Below are positions 25,732 through 35,055 of a stretch of DNA of 64,000 bases, one piece after another (positions within the stretch are counted from its first letter, which is position 1; each line of letters opens with the position of its first letter). Below the pieces are notes generated by a model, which was not told the origin of the DNA, made no database searches, and saw only the letters and a program-made list of their open reading frames with translations. The stretch comes from Niastella soli (GTDB lineage: Bacteria; Bacteroidota; Bacteroidia; Chitinophagales; Chitinophagaceae): NCBI RefSeq assembly GCF_017742245.1, contig NZ_JAGHKO010000001.1:2261061-2325060 (forward strand), given 5' to 3'. The translations under genes and the position numbers were made by a program.

Positions 25732-27333
25732 CTAGTTTTTGCTGAAGGCTTTATCAGATTTTAGGAATTTTATGGAGGTTACGATCTGCCATAACTCCTG
25801 TCTTTCTGTTTTGCTCAACCCACAGAAATAAAACACGCTCAAAGAAGTAATAAAAGCCGTGGGGGCCAGCAGGACCAGCTGATAGAATGTAACAACCCCC
25901 GTTAGGCTGGCTAGCCATACTGCCGTGCCCAATAAAATAAAGGAAGTTATAATGGGCCTGAAATTGATATTGAACATAGTCCGTGCGCCCAATTGCATGA
26001 TACCGGCCAGTATTTTTCGTTGTCCGATAAATAAAAACAACCGGCTGATGATTAGGGCGAGGCAAAGGCCGGTAATGCCCCATTTGCTTGCCAACAGAAT
26101 GCCGAAACTTGCAAAAAGAACGCCTGAGATAAGCGTAAGGAAAACTTTTTTCTTTATATCCAGGGTGGCGTTAATTATGCAGGCATCGTTTTTTACGTAG
26201 GTGTCCTGCATGATGGTGATCATGATCATCACGTTGGCCAATTGACCTGCAAAATGTTCTTTACCTACCCATACTTTTAAAAACGAGTGGTTGAATATTA
26301 TAACGGTTACACCGAATGCGGTTGTCAGCAACAAGGTAACACTGTGTATTTTTTTTCGAACACTGTTTATTTTGTCATATTCTTTTAAGCCCAGCAGCTT
26401 TCCCACTCCTGGCATTATTCCCAGTATCAACCTGTTGATGATCCCCTGTAAAGCCATTGGAATAAACTTGGTAAGGGTGTAGTAGGTAACAGTTACCGGA
26501 TTGGTAATGATCCCTAATAATAGTTTGTCGCTGTTGTTGTTCACTACATTGGCGCCTGCATCTGCCAGGTACCAGGCGCTTAATTTCCCGAACCGTAAAA
26601 TATTCGCACGGGTTGGCCTTTTGATACCAAACCAGCCAATATTCTTTTTTACAACTATATAAAAGGAGATGCCTACAAGGAGGGTGTCAAACAACTGAAC
26701 AGCTGCCAGTCCGGCCAAACCCAATCCTATTTTAATGACCAGTACTTTTAATCCACCGCCAATGATCACGATGCCTGCCCGTAACCCCATCCTTTTAAAA
26801 GAAAGGTTCATGCCTCGAAGGATCGCTTCAAATAATTCAAAGAATTTGAAAATGATCAGCGAGAAAACCAGCAGGGCGCAAGTGGTCCTGATCAATGTAT
26901 AATGTGCCGGGCCGGCGTGTGTAATTATGGGAGCATACCAGGAAATAACGGCGCCGCCAATTAATATCACAGGCATTAGTAGCAATAATACTATGAACGC
27001 GGCGCCTGTATCGCTTCTTAACTCATCAGTAGTAGCCACATCCTTTTTTTGTGCAACTGTCCATTTTAAAACCTGCGATGCCCGGGTATCGGCAATATTG
27101 ATATATCCTGTTAACTGGCCCAGCATTTGCCAGATACCGAATAAGGAGGGGCCTAACCCACCAACAATAAATGGATTTACAAACAACCCGGTAAGCCGGT
27201 TGGCTATATAATCCAATAGACTGGAGAGCGTATTCAGATAAGCACGCTGTTTCAGATTTTCCTTTTTGCCTTCACTTTTCTGACTGATGGCAATTCCTTC
27301 CGTTGACTTATTTATCAATGGTTCCGTGATCAT
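25732..27333 (-). CDS. oligosaccharide flippase (Wzx, MATE/MOP superfamily)
   Basis: A 533-residue polytopic inner-membrane protein with about 12-14 hydrophobic helices after a 25-residue polar Lys-rich start. It is typical of Wzx flippases that move undecaprenyl-linked repeat units to the periplasmic leaflet. Charged residues inside helices and the Asn-Asn-Ser-Asp-Lys-Leu-Leu-Leu-Gly stretch before the middle helices agree with the PST/MOP family. It sits in the operon with polymerase, Wza and Wzc genes, giving a complete Wzx/Wzy pathway. Confidence 0.88.
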   Translation of the reverse strand: MITEPLINKSTEGIAISQKSEGKKENLKQRAYLNTLSSLLDYIANRLTGLFVNPFIVGGLGPSLFGIWQMLGQLTGYINIADTRASQVLKWTVAQKKDVATTDELRSDTGAAFIVLLLLMPVILIGGAVISWYAPIITHAGPAHYTLIRTTCALLVFSLIIFKFFELFEAILRGMNLSFKRMGLRAGIVIIGGGLKVLVIKIGLGLAGLAAVQLFDTLLVGISFYIVVKKNIGWFGIKRPTRANILRFGKLSAWYLADAGANVVNNNSDKLLLGIITNPVTVTYYTLTKFIPMALQGIINRLILGIMPGVGKLLGLKEYDKINSVRKKIHSVTLLLTTAFGVTVIIFNHSFLKVWVGKEHFAGQLANVMIMITIMQDTYVKNDACIINATLDIKKKVFLTLISGVLFASFGILLASKWGITGLCLALIISRLFLFIGQRKILAGIMQLGARTMFNINFRPIITSFILLGTAVWLASLTGVVTFYQLVLLAPTAFITSLSVFYFCGLSKTERQELWQIVTSIKFLKSDKAFSKN

Positions 27334-27361
27334 TGTAAGATGGATATTTAACAGGCGTTAG

Positions 27362-28438
27362 TTATGCATGAGCGAATTCCAGATGTTCCATAGCATAGAA
27401 TTCCTTATGCCATTTTATGAAGGTTTCAATGCCAGCCTGTATAGAGGTGGTGGGTTTATAGTTAAAGTTGGTAGCAAGCGAGCTTATATCTGCCCAGGTA
27501 GTTTGAACTTCGCATTTTTCTCCGGTCTTCATTTCAATGATGGCCTTCTTTTCGCAATTCCTTTCTATTTCCATTACCAGGTCCATTAGTGCTACAGGGT
27601 TATCGTTGCCGATATTATAGATCCGGTAGGGCGCCATGGAACTGGAAGGATTGGCCTGTACTGCATTCCATTGAGGATCAGGAGTGGCAGGTTTGTCCAG
27701 TACGCGCACAATGCCCTCAACAATATCATCTACATAAGTGAAATCCCGGTTCATTTGTCCTCCGTTGTAAACCGTAATGGGTTGTTCTTTCATAATGGCG
27801 TTTGCAAAGAGGAAATAGGCCATGTCTGGCCGGCCCCAGGGCCCATACACCGTAAAAAATCGTAAACCGGTAGTGGGTATATTGAATAAATAGCTATACA
27901 CATGCGCCATCAGTTCATTCGATTTTTTGGTTGCCGCATACAGTGATATAGGATGGGCTATACTTTGATCAACGGAGAAAGGCATTTGTTCATTTAATCC
28001 ATATACACTGGATGAGCTTGCGTACACCAGGTGTTGAACGGGGTATTGCCTGCAGGCTTCCAGAATATTGAGAAATCCTACAACGTTTGATTGAACACAT
28101 ACCTCGGGGTGGTTGATGGAATATCGTACCCCTGCCTGGGCTGCAAGGTGAACTACCATATCGAATTTCTCTTTACTGAACAGGTGCAGGATGTCAGGTT
28201 TATCTTCCAGGTTCAGTTTAATGAAACGGTAATTGGGGTACTTGTTACTTCTTACTATTACATTCCGTTCAATGCTATGCCTGTAAATGCCATTCTCTGC
28301 CAGTCGTGCATATTTTAAGTTTGGATCATAATATTCATTGATGTTATCAAGGCCTACTACATTTTCTCCGCGTTCCAGCAATTTCCTGGTAAGAAAATAT
28401 CCGATGAATCCCGCGCTACCTGTTATCAGTATGTTCAT
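27362..28438 (-). CDS. NAD-dependent epimerase (UDP-glucuronate 4-epimerase-like)
   Basis: A 358-residue extended-SDR enzyme. Thr-Gly-Ser-Ala-Gly-Phe-Ile-Gly lies at the N-terminus. Gly-Leu-Asp-Asn-Ile-Asn-Glu-Tyr-Tyr-Asp-Pro-x-Leu-Lys is the stretch characteristic of UDP-GlcA 4-epimerases (GAE/WcfX type). His-Leu-Ala-Ala-Gln-Ala-Gly-Val-Arg-Tyr-Ser follows, with the intact active site Tyr-Ala-Ala-Thr-Lys and the Arg-Phe-Phe-Thr-Val-Tyr-Gly-Pro-Trp-Gly-Arg-Pro-Asp-Met-Ala block. The predicted reaction is UDP-glucuronate to UDP-galacturonate. The start overlaps the end of the Wzc gene by 4 bp, suggesting translational coupling. The other epimerase-like gene of the operon (14003) lacks this active site. 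Confidence 0.88.
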   Translation of the reverse strand: MNILITGSAGFIGYFLTRKLLERGENVVGLDNINEYYDPNLKYARLAENGIYRHSIERNVIVRSNKYPNYRFIKLNLEDKPDILHLFSKEKFDMVVHLAAQAGVRYSINHPEVCVQSNVVGFLNILEACRQYPVQHLVYASSSSVYGLNEQMPFSVDQSIAHPISLYAATKKSNELMAHVYSYLFNIPTTGLRFFTVYGPWGRPDMAYFLFANAIMKEQPITVYNGGQMNRDFTYVDDIVEGIVRVLDKPATPDPQWNAVQANPSSSMAPYRIYNIGNDNPVALMDLVMEIERNCEKKAIIEMKTGEKCEVQTTWADISSLATNFNYKPTTSIQAGIETFIKWHKEFYAMEHLEFAHA

Positions 28439-30870
28439 ACCCTTATTTTTTTATCTTTTTTTGATGAAAAGTGAAATATCTTCTGGAGTTTGGATCTTTT
28501 GTTTTCGCGGTCGCGATAAACGTTTTCGTATCCATATCCGTAACTATAGCCATACATGCCTTTCAAAATGCCTCTCGATCTGATTCCATTAAATACAATG
28601 CGTGGATTCTTTAATGCCTTGAATTTATTGTTGTTGTCGAGTATTTGCACCATGGTTTTTGGGGTGCGGTTATGCCTGATCACAAACAGGGTAATATCGC
28701 AGAACTCTGAGAATGTATAAGAGTCTGAAACCGGGTCAATGGGGGAGGCATCCAACACCACGTAATCGAAGTTGTCGCTGAGATAAGCGATCAGGATGTC
28801 GAGCCTGCCACTCAGGATCAATTCCCGGGAATTTTCTTCACCCCGACCGGCACTCACTACTGACAAACTTTTGAGTTCTGTGGTCATAATAATTTCCTCG
28901 GGTGTTTTTGACCCATCCAGGAATTCTGCCACCCCTGCATGTTGGTCAATACCCATTATAGCAGATGTTCTGGGTTTTCTAATATCGAGATCAACCAGTA
29001 CTACTTTATTACCTGCCAGTGCAAGGCTGGTAGCCAGGTTAGTGCTTACATAGGTTTTGCCTTCGCCGGGAATACTGGAAGTACACAGTATTCTTTTTAT
29101 GTTGATCTCTTTTTTGCGGCCAAATAAACCAATCGAGGCACGGAGGTGCCGGAACTGCTCGGCAACAATGGAAACCTTGGAGCTGCTTTTAAGCAAAGAT
29201 TCTTTGTCCCTGTTTACCGAGATCTCTGCAATCACCGGCACGTTAGTGAGCGATTCAATTTCAGACCTGAACAAAATCTTTTTGTTCATCATTTCTTTAA
29301 GAGATACAATACCGATGCCCAATCCGCCAAAAACAGCCAGAGCGCCACAATAAACCATCATTTTTTTGGGGCTCACGGGTACTGCGGAGGTGCCGGCCAT
29401 ATCAACGATCTTGCTGTCTGAATTGGCGCTTGAACTGGCCAATGCGGTTTGTTCACGCTTTTCGAGCAGGTAACTATAAATTCCTTTCTTTATCGCCTGC
29501 TCGCGGCTGATGGTCATCAGCTCCCGTTCCTTTTGTGGAATGGTGCGCAGCTCCGAGTTATAGCCATTGCTTATAGATGTCAGGTTGCGTCTGCCTGCAT
29601 CCATGCTGAGGCGATAGTTTTTTAATTTTTCCAGTACTAATGGTCGCAGTTGTTCGATCTCTTTTTGTACGCCAATAGCATACGGGTTATTTTCAGCCGT
29701 GGTTTTCAACAAAGTTTCATATTCCACCTTTTTGGTGGTTAGTTTTTGCATCAGGTCAATCAGTACCGCATCGGCGATCCCCAATGTAGCAGGTACCAGG
29801 TCTCCTTTGTTGGATCTTGAGTTGACGTATTCTTCCATTTCATCAAGGGCTGCCATCTGCATGCTCAGGTCGGCTATTTTCCGGTCATTATCGCCCACGT
29901 TTTGCAGATACATCTTACCCTGTTCTCCCAGGTCAACCACGCCTTTATCGGTTCTGAACGTTTGCACCACACTTTCTATAGAGTCCAGCTCTTTTTCTAC
30001 TTTTTCCAGGCGTACTTCAATAAATTCAAGCGTGTTTGCTGCCATTCCCTGTTTTTCCAGTATGGATTGCCGGTTATAAGCGATCAGCAGTTTATTCAGA
30101 ATATCCTCACCCCGTTGTGGTATCTCATCCCGTAACGTAAGGTCAATAGTGGTTGACAATTTATTGGGTGAGCTTACAACCAGGTTTAGAAGAATACCTG
30201 GGGATATATCTTTAGGCCTGTTCAAGGAGAAGAGCAGGGGGCCCACCGGGGCTGTTGTTTGCTTTTCGTTTGGAATGAACTTCAGTTCACCCCAGCGCGT
30301 GTTGCACCATACTCTGAGTGGGTATTTCTTATTCTCAATTACCACTTCCTTTACTTTGTCATTGTACCCGTTATTGACAAGCTGCCGCTCTTTAGGGGTG
30401 TAATAATTTACAGACAAAGCAATATCAGTATCCCCGGTCTCTGTCAACTCGTCTGGGTTCTTCACCACAATAGAGACCGGAGAACTGACGTAGGCGGAGG
30501 TCTCATTAAACTTCCACTGGCTGAAATCGGCGCCTTCGTGTATTGGCGCATATAACAGCAACTGCTCAATTACTTGCTCTATCAGTTTTCTTGAATGAAG
30601 GACCTCTATTTCATTTTCAGCAATATTTTTAGTGGGATAAATTTGCAGTGCTTCCATAGAGCCTGATTCATCTACGCCCTTTTTTTCATCTTTAACCATT
30701 ACGGTGGCATTGCTTTCATACACCGGCACTGCCCATAAATGCAGGTAAACCCATGCGGTCCCAATGCCAACAACAATAAGTATTAAGAATAAAGGCCAAT
30801 AAGGCAAATACCAGTTAATTATCAGTGAAGCGATGTTCTTTTCGCTCTTCGAGTTTAAATTAGCTTGCAT
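28435..30870 (-). CDS. polysaccharide co-polymerase/tyrosine autokinase (Wzc type)
   Basis: An 811-residue inner-membrane protein. A first membrane helix lies at about residues 22-42. It is followed by a Wzz domain and a long periplasmic coiled-coil part (about 270-480), a second helix near 510-530, and then a cytoplasmic BY-kinase domain. Walker A is Ser-Ile-Pro-Gly-Glu-Gly-Lys-Thr, Walker A' is Leu-Val-Asp-Leu-Asp-Ile-Arg-Lys-Pro and Walker B is Val-Val-Leu-Asp-Ala-Ser. The C-terminal tail carries a tyrosine cluster (seven Tyr within about 16 residues), the usual autophosphorylation site. It controls chain length and links polymerisation to export. It starts 2 bp after Wza. Confidence 0.95.
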   Translation of the reverse strand: MQANLNSKSEKNIASLIINWYLPYWPLFLILIVVGIGTAWVYLHLWAVPVYESNATVMVKDEKKGVDESGSMEALQIYPTKNIAENEIEVLHSRKLIEQVIEQLLLYAPIHEGADFSQWKFNETSAYVSSPVSIVVKNPDELTETGDTDIALSVNYYTPKERQLVNNGYNDKVKEVVIENKKYPLRVWCNTRWGELKFIPNEKQTTAPVGPLLFSLNRPKDISPGILLNLVVSSPNKLSTTIDLTLRDEIPQRGEDILNKLLIAYNRQSILEKQGMAANTLEFIEVRLEKVEKELDSIESVVQTFRTDKGVVDLGEQGKMYLQNVGDNDRKIADLSMQMAALDEMEEYVNSRSNKGDLVPATLGIADAVLIDLMQKLTTKKVEYETLLKTTAENNPYAIGVQKEIEQLRPLVLEKLKNYRLSMDAGRRNLTSISNGYNSELRTIPQKERELMTISREQAIKKGIYSYLLEKREQTALASSSANSDSKIVDMAGTSAVPVSPKKMMVYCGALAVFGGLGIGIVSLKEMMNKKILFRSEIESLTNVPVIAEISVNRDKESLLKSSSKVSIVAEQFRHLRASIGLFGRKKEINIKRILCTSSIPGEGKTYVSTNLATSLALAGNKVVLVDLDIRKPRTSAIMGIDQHAGVAEFLDGSKTPEEIIMTTELKSLSVVSAGRGEENSRELILSGRLDILIAYLSDNFDYVVLDASPIDPVSDSYTFSEFCDITLFVIRHNRTPKTMVQILDNNNKFKALKNPRIVFNGIRSRGILKGMYGYSYGYGYENVYRDRENKRSKLQKIFHFSSKKDKKIRV

Positions 30871-30872
30871 AA

Positions 30873-31694
30873 TTAATTTCTTGTAATGTGGTCAACCATA
30901 ACAACAGTCAGAGAAAGGGCGCTTAAAATAGCGGGCAGCCAGGTTTTCGCGTTACCGCTTGCATTTACTTTAGCTTTATTTGGCTCTACGTAAATGATAT
31001 CGTTTGTTTTGAGGTAATAATAGGGCGATTGCAGCACCCCATTGGAATTCAGATCAAGCCGTTTGGTAATTCTTTTTCCACCGTCTTCCCTTATCAGAAC
31101 TACATTATCTCTTTTTGCATACACCGTCATATCGCCGGCAAAGCCCAATGCTTCCAGAATATTTATTTTTTCATCGGGCACATTGATCACCATGGGGCGG
31201 GCCACTTCACCCAGCACTGTTACTTTAAAATTCAGGTACCGTACGCTAACCACCGGTTGCATGAGGAGTTTATTGTCGATGAGAACGTTGGTTATTTTTT
31301 CTTTCAATTCCTTTTTTGTAAACCCGGCTGCTTTTACCCGGCCAAGCATGGGAATATCTATATACCCATCCTGATCAACCAGGTATCCAGAGGCCTGGGT
31401 ACTGGTATAGCCAACCACCTGCGTTGATACGGAAGCGGTGGTATTAAAGAGTTGGCTTGCGGTGGCATTGGGACTGGTGACCGTTATACTAAGCAGGTCA
31501 TTTCTTTGAATAACGGGTTCCAGCTTGTCTAAAATGCTAACTTCCGAATCTTTGGCATCTTTCAGATAAACAACATTTTTAGTACTGGCACAGGATGAGA
31601 TCAAGAGACTGCAAAACAATACTGCCAGGGCAGTCCTGTAAAAACAGTTTGGTTGGATAACCCTGTTTTTTTTTTGTTTGTACTCAGCGTTCAC
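30873..31694 (-). CDS. polysaccharide export outer-membrane lipoprotein (Wza family)
   Basis: A 273-residue lipoprotein with lipobox Leu-Ile-Ser-Ser-Cys-Ala (Cys at about 35). A Poly_export domain follows (Gln-Arg-Asn-Asp-Leu-Leu-Ser-Ile-Thr-Val, then Gly-Tyr-Leu-Val-Asp-Gln-Asp-Gly-Tyr-Ile-Asp-Ile-Pro), with an SLBB-type segment around Val-Thr-Val-Leu-Gly-Glu-Val. A C-terminal hydrophobic helix (Trp-Leu-Pro-Ala-Ile-Leu-Ser-Ala-Leu-Ser-Leu-Thr-Val-Val) is placed as in Bacteroidota Wza proteins. It forms the outer-membrane EPS channel with the Wzc encoded next. Confidence 0.93.
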   Translation of the reverse strand: MNAEYKQKKNRVIQPNCFYRTALAVLFCSLLISSCASTKNVVYLKDAKDSEVSILDKLEPVIQRNDLLSITVTSPNATASQLFNTTASVSTQVVGYTSTQASGYLVDQDGYIDIPMLGRVKAAGFTKKELKEKITNVLIDNKLLMQPVVSVRYLNFKVTVLGEVARPMVINVPDEKINILEALGFAGDMTVYAKRDNVVLIREDGGKRITKRLDLNSNGVLQSPYYYLKTNDIIYVEPNKAKVNASGNAKTWLPAILSALSLTVVMVDHITRN

Positions 31695-31755
31695 GGTAAT
31701 TAAAATTGAAGTGAGAAAATGTATGTCAGTGGATGAAGAACAGATTGGTTATTTT

Positions 31756-32265
31756 TCAGCGTTTGCTTTTAACTACTTCAACATGTGTTTTTGGTATTTC
31801 GGCTATCATCACATATCCTAAAGAAGGTAATAAAACCCTTACCGTCTTATCAAGCACTTCAATCACTTTTCCTTCCTGCTCAATAAAAATACCATACTTA
31901 ACACGTATGGTATCGTTGATGCCAACTTCTAATTTCTCCAATCGCACATTAATGTGGTCAATTAGGAAGTTTTTGATCAACTCAATTTCTGAATCACGTA
32001 TCACAGCGGGCTTACCCATCCAGCTCACATAATTGAGAACACCCTCAGTTTGTAATACAGGTATTCGCTCTTTATCACTTAATCTTACAAATACATAACA
32101 GGTGAATAACGGTTCCTCTATAATTTTTTTACGGTCGCTCCATTGGCGAACGACTCTATTTAGGGGGCAATAATTTTCAATTTTTTTTCGTGTTAAAAGG
32201 TCCGCAACTTTCTTCTCCCACTTGGCATGCGTGTACACAGCATACCAGTATTTTGCAGGTTCCAT
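31756..32265 (-). CDS. UpxY-family transcription antiterminator (NusG-like)
   Basis: A 169-residue NusG paralogue. The NGN domain begins Tyr-Trp-Tyr-Ala-Val-Tyr-Thr-His-Ala-Lys-Trp-Glu-Lys-Lys-Val and continues with Phe-Thr-Cys-Tyr-Val-Phe-Val-Arg. A KOW-like end has Ile-Arg-Val-Lys-Tyr-Gly-Ile-Phe and Val-Arg-Val-Leu-Leu-Pro-Ser-Leu-Gly-Tyr. In Bacteroides, UpxY proteins are first in capsule operons and keep RNA polymerase elongating through the long transcript. It is the first gene here, 61 bp ahead of Wza and preceded by a long duplicated leader, so the same role is likely. No UpxZ homologue is seen. Confidence 0.92.
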   Translation of the reverse strand: MEPAKYWYAVYTHAKWEKKVADLLTRKKIENYCPLNRVVRQWSDRKKIIEEPLFTCYVFVRLSDKERIPVLQTEGVLNYVSWMGKPAVIRDSEIELIKNFLIDHINVRLEKLEVGINDTIRVKYGIFIEQEGKVIEVLDKTVRVLLPSLGYVMIAEIPKTHVEVVKSKR

Positions 32266-32338
32266 AAGTAATAATTTTGTGAAGGTTGTACTATAAAAAC
32301 TTGTATCGCTTTTGCTGCATCTTTATGGGAAGAACATA

Positions 32339-32740
32339 AGGCTCCGCCTATCATAACCCCGTTATCGGGGGTTTAGACATAGTAATGCTTATATCCTTTT
32401 ATAGGGATGGTTAAACCTTTAAGGCTACTACTGGGTAAAGAAAAATTTTACGGGATTGTGGATAATGGACGAAAAGGAACAGGTACGCAGACGCAGGATA
32501 TATGTATTCTAAGCTAGGTGTATTGGAAGTACATTGATGTACGATCTTATTAAAACTTCAAACTGCTGGTTCAACAAATGGCTCCGCCAATCATATTCCC
32601 ATTGCCTGGAATTTGAATAAAAGATAAACTATGTATGTGTTTGAAATGGATAAATGGATCAATTACGGGTAATGGAAAATTTAGCACGAAATGTGGATAA
32701 TGGATAGAAGAAAACAATACGCAGGAAGTCAGATGCTATA
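32339..32740. repeat. diverged direct duplication in the EPS operon leader
   Basis: Two segments about 240 bp apart resemble each other. GGCTCCGCC plus an ATCATA core occurs at 32340-32356 and 32580-32596. TGTGGATAATGGA followed by an A-rich stretch and TACGCAG occurs at 32458-32498 and 32692-32732. The order and internal distance (117 and 112 bp) are kept. On the coding (minus) strand each unit ends in TATGAT-GGCGGAGCC. This lies upstream of the UpxY gene and could hold pausing/recruitment or promoter elements. Confidence 0.5.
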
Positions 32741-33219
32741 AATCAGGACCACTTTTTATTATCAGGGATTCGTTAAGAGGCGTTTTTTATTTCACATTCC
32801 ATTCAACTCATTTAAAAAACAGAGAGCGTGTATTTAGTGCTACTGGTTAGAACCATTCTTAAATTCAAAGTAAATTTAAAGGTATTTATTCAATACTTCA
32901 CCAAAAAAAATCAAGTTAATCCGACAAATATTTTTGAATTAAATATACATTATCGTCGCACTAACATCAAACTATTTATTGGCTGCACTGAATCAATTGG
33001 TTCAGCATATTTGATAAATGTCAAACCAAAAAAGCCCCACAAAAATTGCCCGGCGCTCGATAATTTTAAAAATTATATAGAAAATAGGTGCAGGTTAAAC
33101 GGCATGATCCTGCGAATAACAGGCTTACACCTATCCCAGGAAGTTGTCCGGTAGACCAGGTTTCCTCAGTTTTCGCAATGCCGTGACGTTATATTGTCAG
33201 GAAAAATTGCTACAGGTTA
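32741..33219. other. intergenic stretch, no gene seen
   Basis: This is an A/T-rich divergent region between the EPS operon and the ABC exporter gene. A 108-codon open frame on the plus strand (32828-33154) is Asn/Lys/Ile-rich, with no motif and no start context. I do not regard it as a gene. Confidence 0.4.
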
Positions 33220-33259
33220 TTGACGTAAGTCAAGTCTATGAATTAAAAAACTAATTTTG
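33220..33259 (+). promoter_or_regulatory. CRP/FNR-like operator and -7 promoter element
   Basis: TTGAC-GTAA-GTCAA at 33220-33233 has the form of a CRP/FNR-family half-site pair. A Bacteroidota -7 box, TAATTTTG, follows at 33252-33259. If transcription starts about 6-8 bp after the box, the palindrome is centred near -40, the classic position for a class II activator. It precedes the ABC exporter gene at 33279. Confidence 0.45.
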
Positions 33260-33278
33260 TTTTTTAATCGTGTAGAAA

Positions 33279-35051
33279 ATGAGCAATCCATACCTGTCAT
33301 TGTTGCGAACAGCCTGGAAGTATGCCCGGCAGGAAAGAAAGAAATATGTTTTGATCTATGCCATGTTTGTGCTGGCAAACTTTATTGCCGCGCTTGGGCC
33401 CATCTGGCTCGGTTGGTTTGTGGGAAAGATCCAAAACGAAACGCAAAGGGTATGGCATTATACCATATTATATGTAGCCGGGTATTTCTGTATACGATTT
33501 TTCGAGTGGAGCCTGCATGGGCCTGCACGTATCATGGAGCGTAACCTGGCCTTTAATCTCAGTCGTAATTTCTTACAGGAAAAATATCACCAGGTACTGC
33601 ACCTGCCTGCCAAATGGCATCAGGACCATCACAGCGGAGCTACCATCAACCGCATTCGGAAAGCCTATGAAGCGCTTCGGGAGTTTTTCGATAAAGGCTT
33701 TATGTACCTGTATACACTTACCAAGTTCTTCTTTTCGGTAGTAGCCATGTTGTACTTCTCGCCGCTGTTTGGTGGCATTGCCGTATTGCTGGGTATACTT
33801 GACATTTGGGTGATCCGTAAGTTCGACAAACCCTTTATTAAGACCCTGGACCAGGTAAATGAAAAGGAACATGTGGTATCCTCTACGTTATTCGATACCC
33901 TGTCCAATATCATGACGGTAATTACCCTTCGGCTGGAAAAGAGCATGGAATCGGGGTTATTGAACAAGGTGCAACAGATACGGGCCCCTTTTCGAAAAAA
34001 TGCGCTTATCAACGAATGGAAATGGTTTGTAGCAGATATGCTGCTGGCGCTTATTTACTGTGTGGTGGTGGCAGGTTTTATTTACCAGAACTGGCATCCG
34101 GGCCAAACCTTTTATATAGCCGGCCTTGTTACCTTATTGGGTTACGTAACCCAGTTTACCGGTGTATTTCAGAATGTTGCCTGGCAATATACGGAAGTGA
34201 TCCAGTTCAATACCTATATACAAACGGCCAGTAATATTAGTGAGGCCTATACACAACAACACCGGCCCGAAGGGCCGACGGAGCTGCCGGTGGCCTGGAG
34301 AGAGATACTTATCAGGCAACTGAGCTTTTCGCATCGGGAAACCTATATTGAAACCTACAGACCGCATAGCCTGCACCAATTGAACCTGCGAATTGGACGG
34401 GGACAAAAGATTGCCCTGATAGGAGAGAGCGGCAGTGGTAAAAGCACCCTGCTATCGCTGTTACGTGGGTTGTACATGGCGGAGCCAGGCGCGGAAGTGT
34501 TGATAGACGGTAAGGTCTTTGAGATCGACTCCCTGAATGAATCGGTCACCCTTTTTCCCCAGGAACCGGAAATATTCGAGAATACTATTGCGTACAATAT
34601 CACCCTTGGATTGCCTTTTTCGGATGAGGACATTCTTAAAGTTTGTGAAAGCGCCCATTTTACCGATGTGGTGATGCAATTACCGGAACGGCTGGCATCT
34701 GACATCAGGGAGAAAGGGGTGAATTTGTCTGGCGGCCAAAAACAACGCCTGGCGCTGGCCCGGGGAATACTGGCCGCCCGGGAAAGCGAAGTGATATTGC
34801 TGGATGAACCTACCAGCAGCGTTGACCCCAAAACAGAAGCGATGATCTACGACAAGCTGTTCAAAGCATTTGCCGATAAAGCCATTGTGTCTTCCATGCA
34901 CCGCCTGCATTTGCTGCCACAGTTCGATTACATTTACGTACTGCACCAGGGCAAAATAATTGCCGAGGGTAATTTTGAGCACCTGCGAACCAGCAGTCCG
35001 GCCTTTCAGGAGCTGTGGCGGCACCAGCAGGAAACAGGTATGGGCGCTTAA
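33279..35051 (+). CDS. ABC exporter half-transporter (fused permease and ATPase)
   Basis: A 590-residue type IV-fold exporter half. Six hydrophobic helices span about residues 20-310. The ATPase domain has Walker A Gly-Glu-Ser-Gly-Ser-Gly-Lys-Ser-Thr near 382, signature Leu-Ser-Gly-Gly-Gln-Lys-Gln-Arg near 483, Walker B Val-Ile-Leu-Leu-Asp-Glu-Pro-Thr-Ser near 506, and a switch His in Ser-Met-His-Arg-Leu-His. In the Walker A region and D-loop nothing is missing, so it should be an active homodimer. The substrate is unknown. It is transcribed away from the EPS operon and ends 4 bp before a convergent gene. Confidence 0.92.
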   Translation: MSNPYLSLLRTAWKYARQERKKYVLIYAMFVLANFIAALGPIWLGWFVGKIQNETQRVWHYTILYVAGYFCIRFFEWSLHGPARIMERNLAFNLSRNFLQEKYHQVLHLPAKWHQDHHSGATINRIRKAYEALREFFDKGFMYLYTLTKFFFSVVAMLYFSPLFGGIAVLLGILDIWVIRKFDKPFIKTLDQVNEKEHVVSSTLFDTLSNIMTVITLRLEKSMESGLLNKVQQIRAPFRKNALINEWKWFVADMLLALIYCVVVAGFIYQNWHPGQTFYIAGLVTLLGYVTQFTGVFQNVAWQYTEVIQFNTYIQTASNISEAYTQQHRPEGPTELPVAWREILIRQLSFSHRETYIETYRPHSLHQLNLRIGRGQKIALIGESGSGKSTLLSLLRGLYMAEPGAEVLIDGKVFEIDSLNESVTLFPQEPEIFENTIAYNITLGLPFSDEDILKVCESAHFTDVVMQLPERLASDIREKGVNLSGGQKQRLALARGILAARESEVILLDEPTSSVDPKTEAMIYDKLFKAFADKAIVSSMHRLHLLPQFDYIYVLHQGKIIAEGNFEHLRTSSPAFQELWRHQQETGMGA

Positions 35052-35055
35052 TTGA

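Noticed and set aside
32828-33154. A 108-codon plus-strand open frame in the EPS leader region
   Set aside because: A/T-rich composition explains it (Asn, Lys, Ile). It has no ribosome site, no domain, and lies over the divergent regulatory region.
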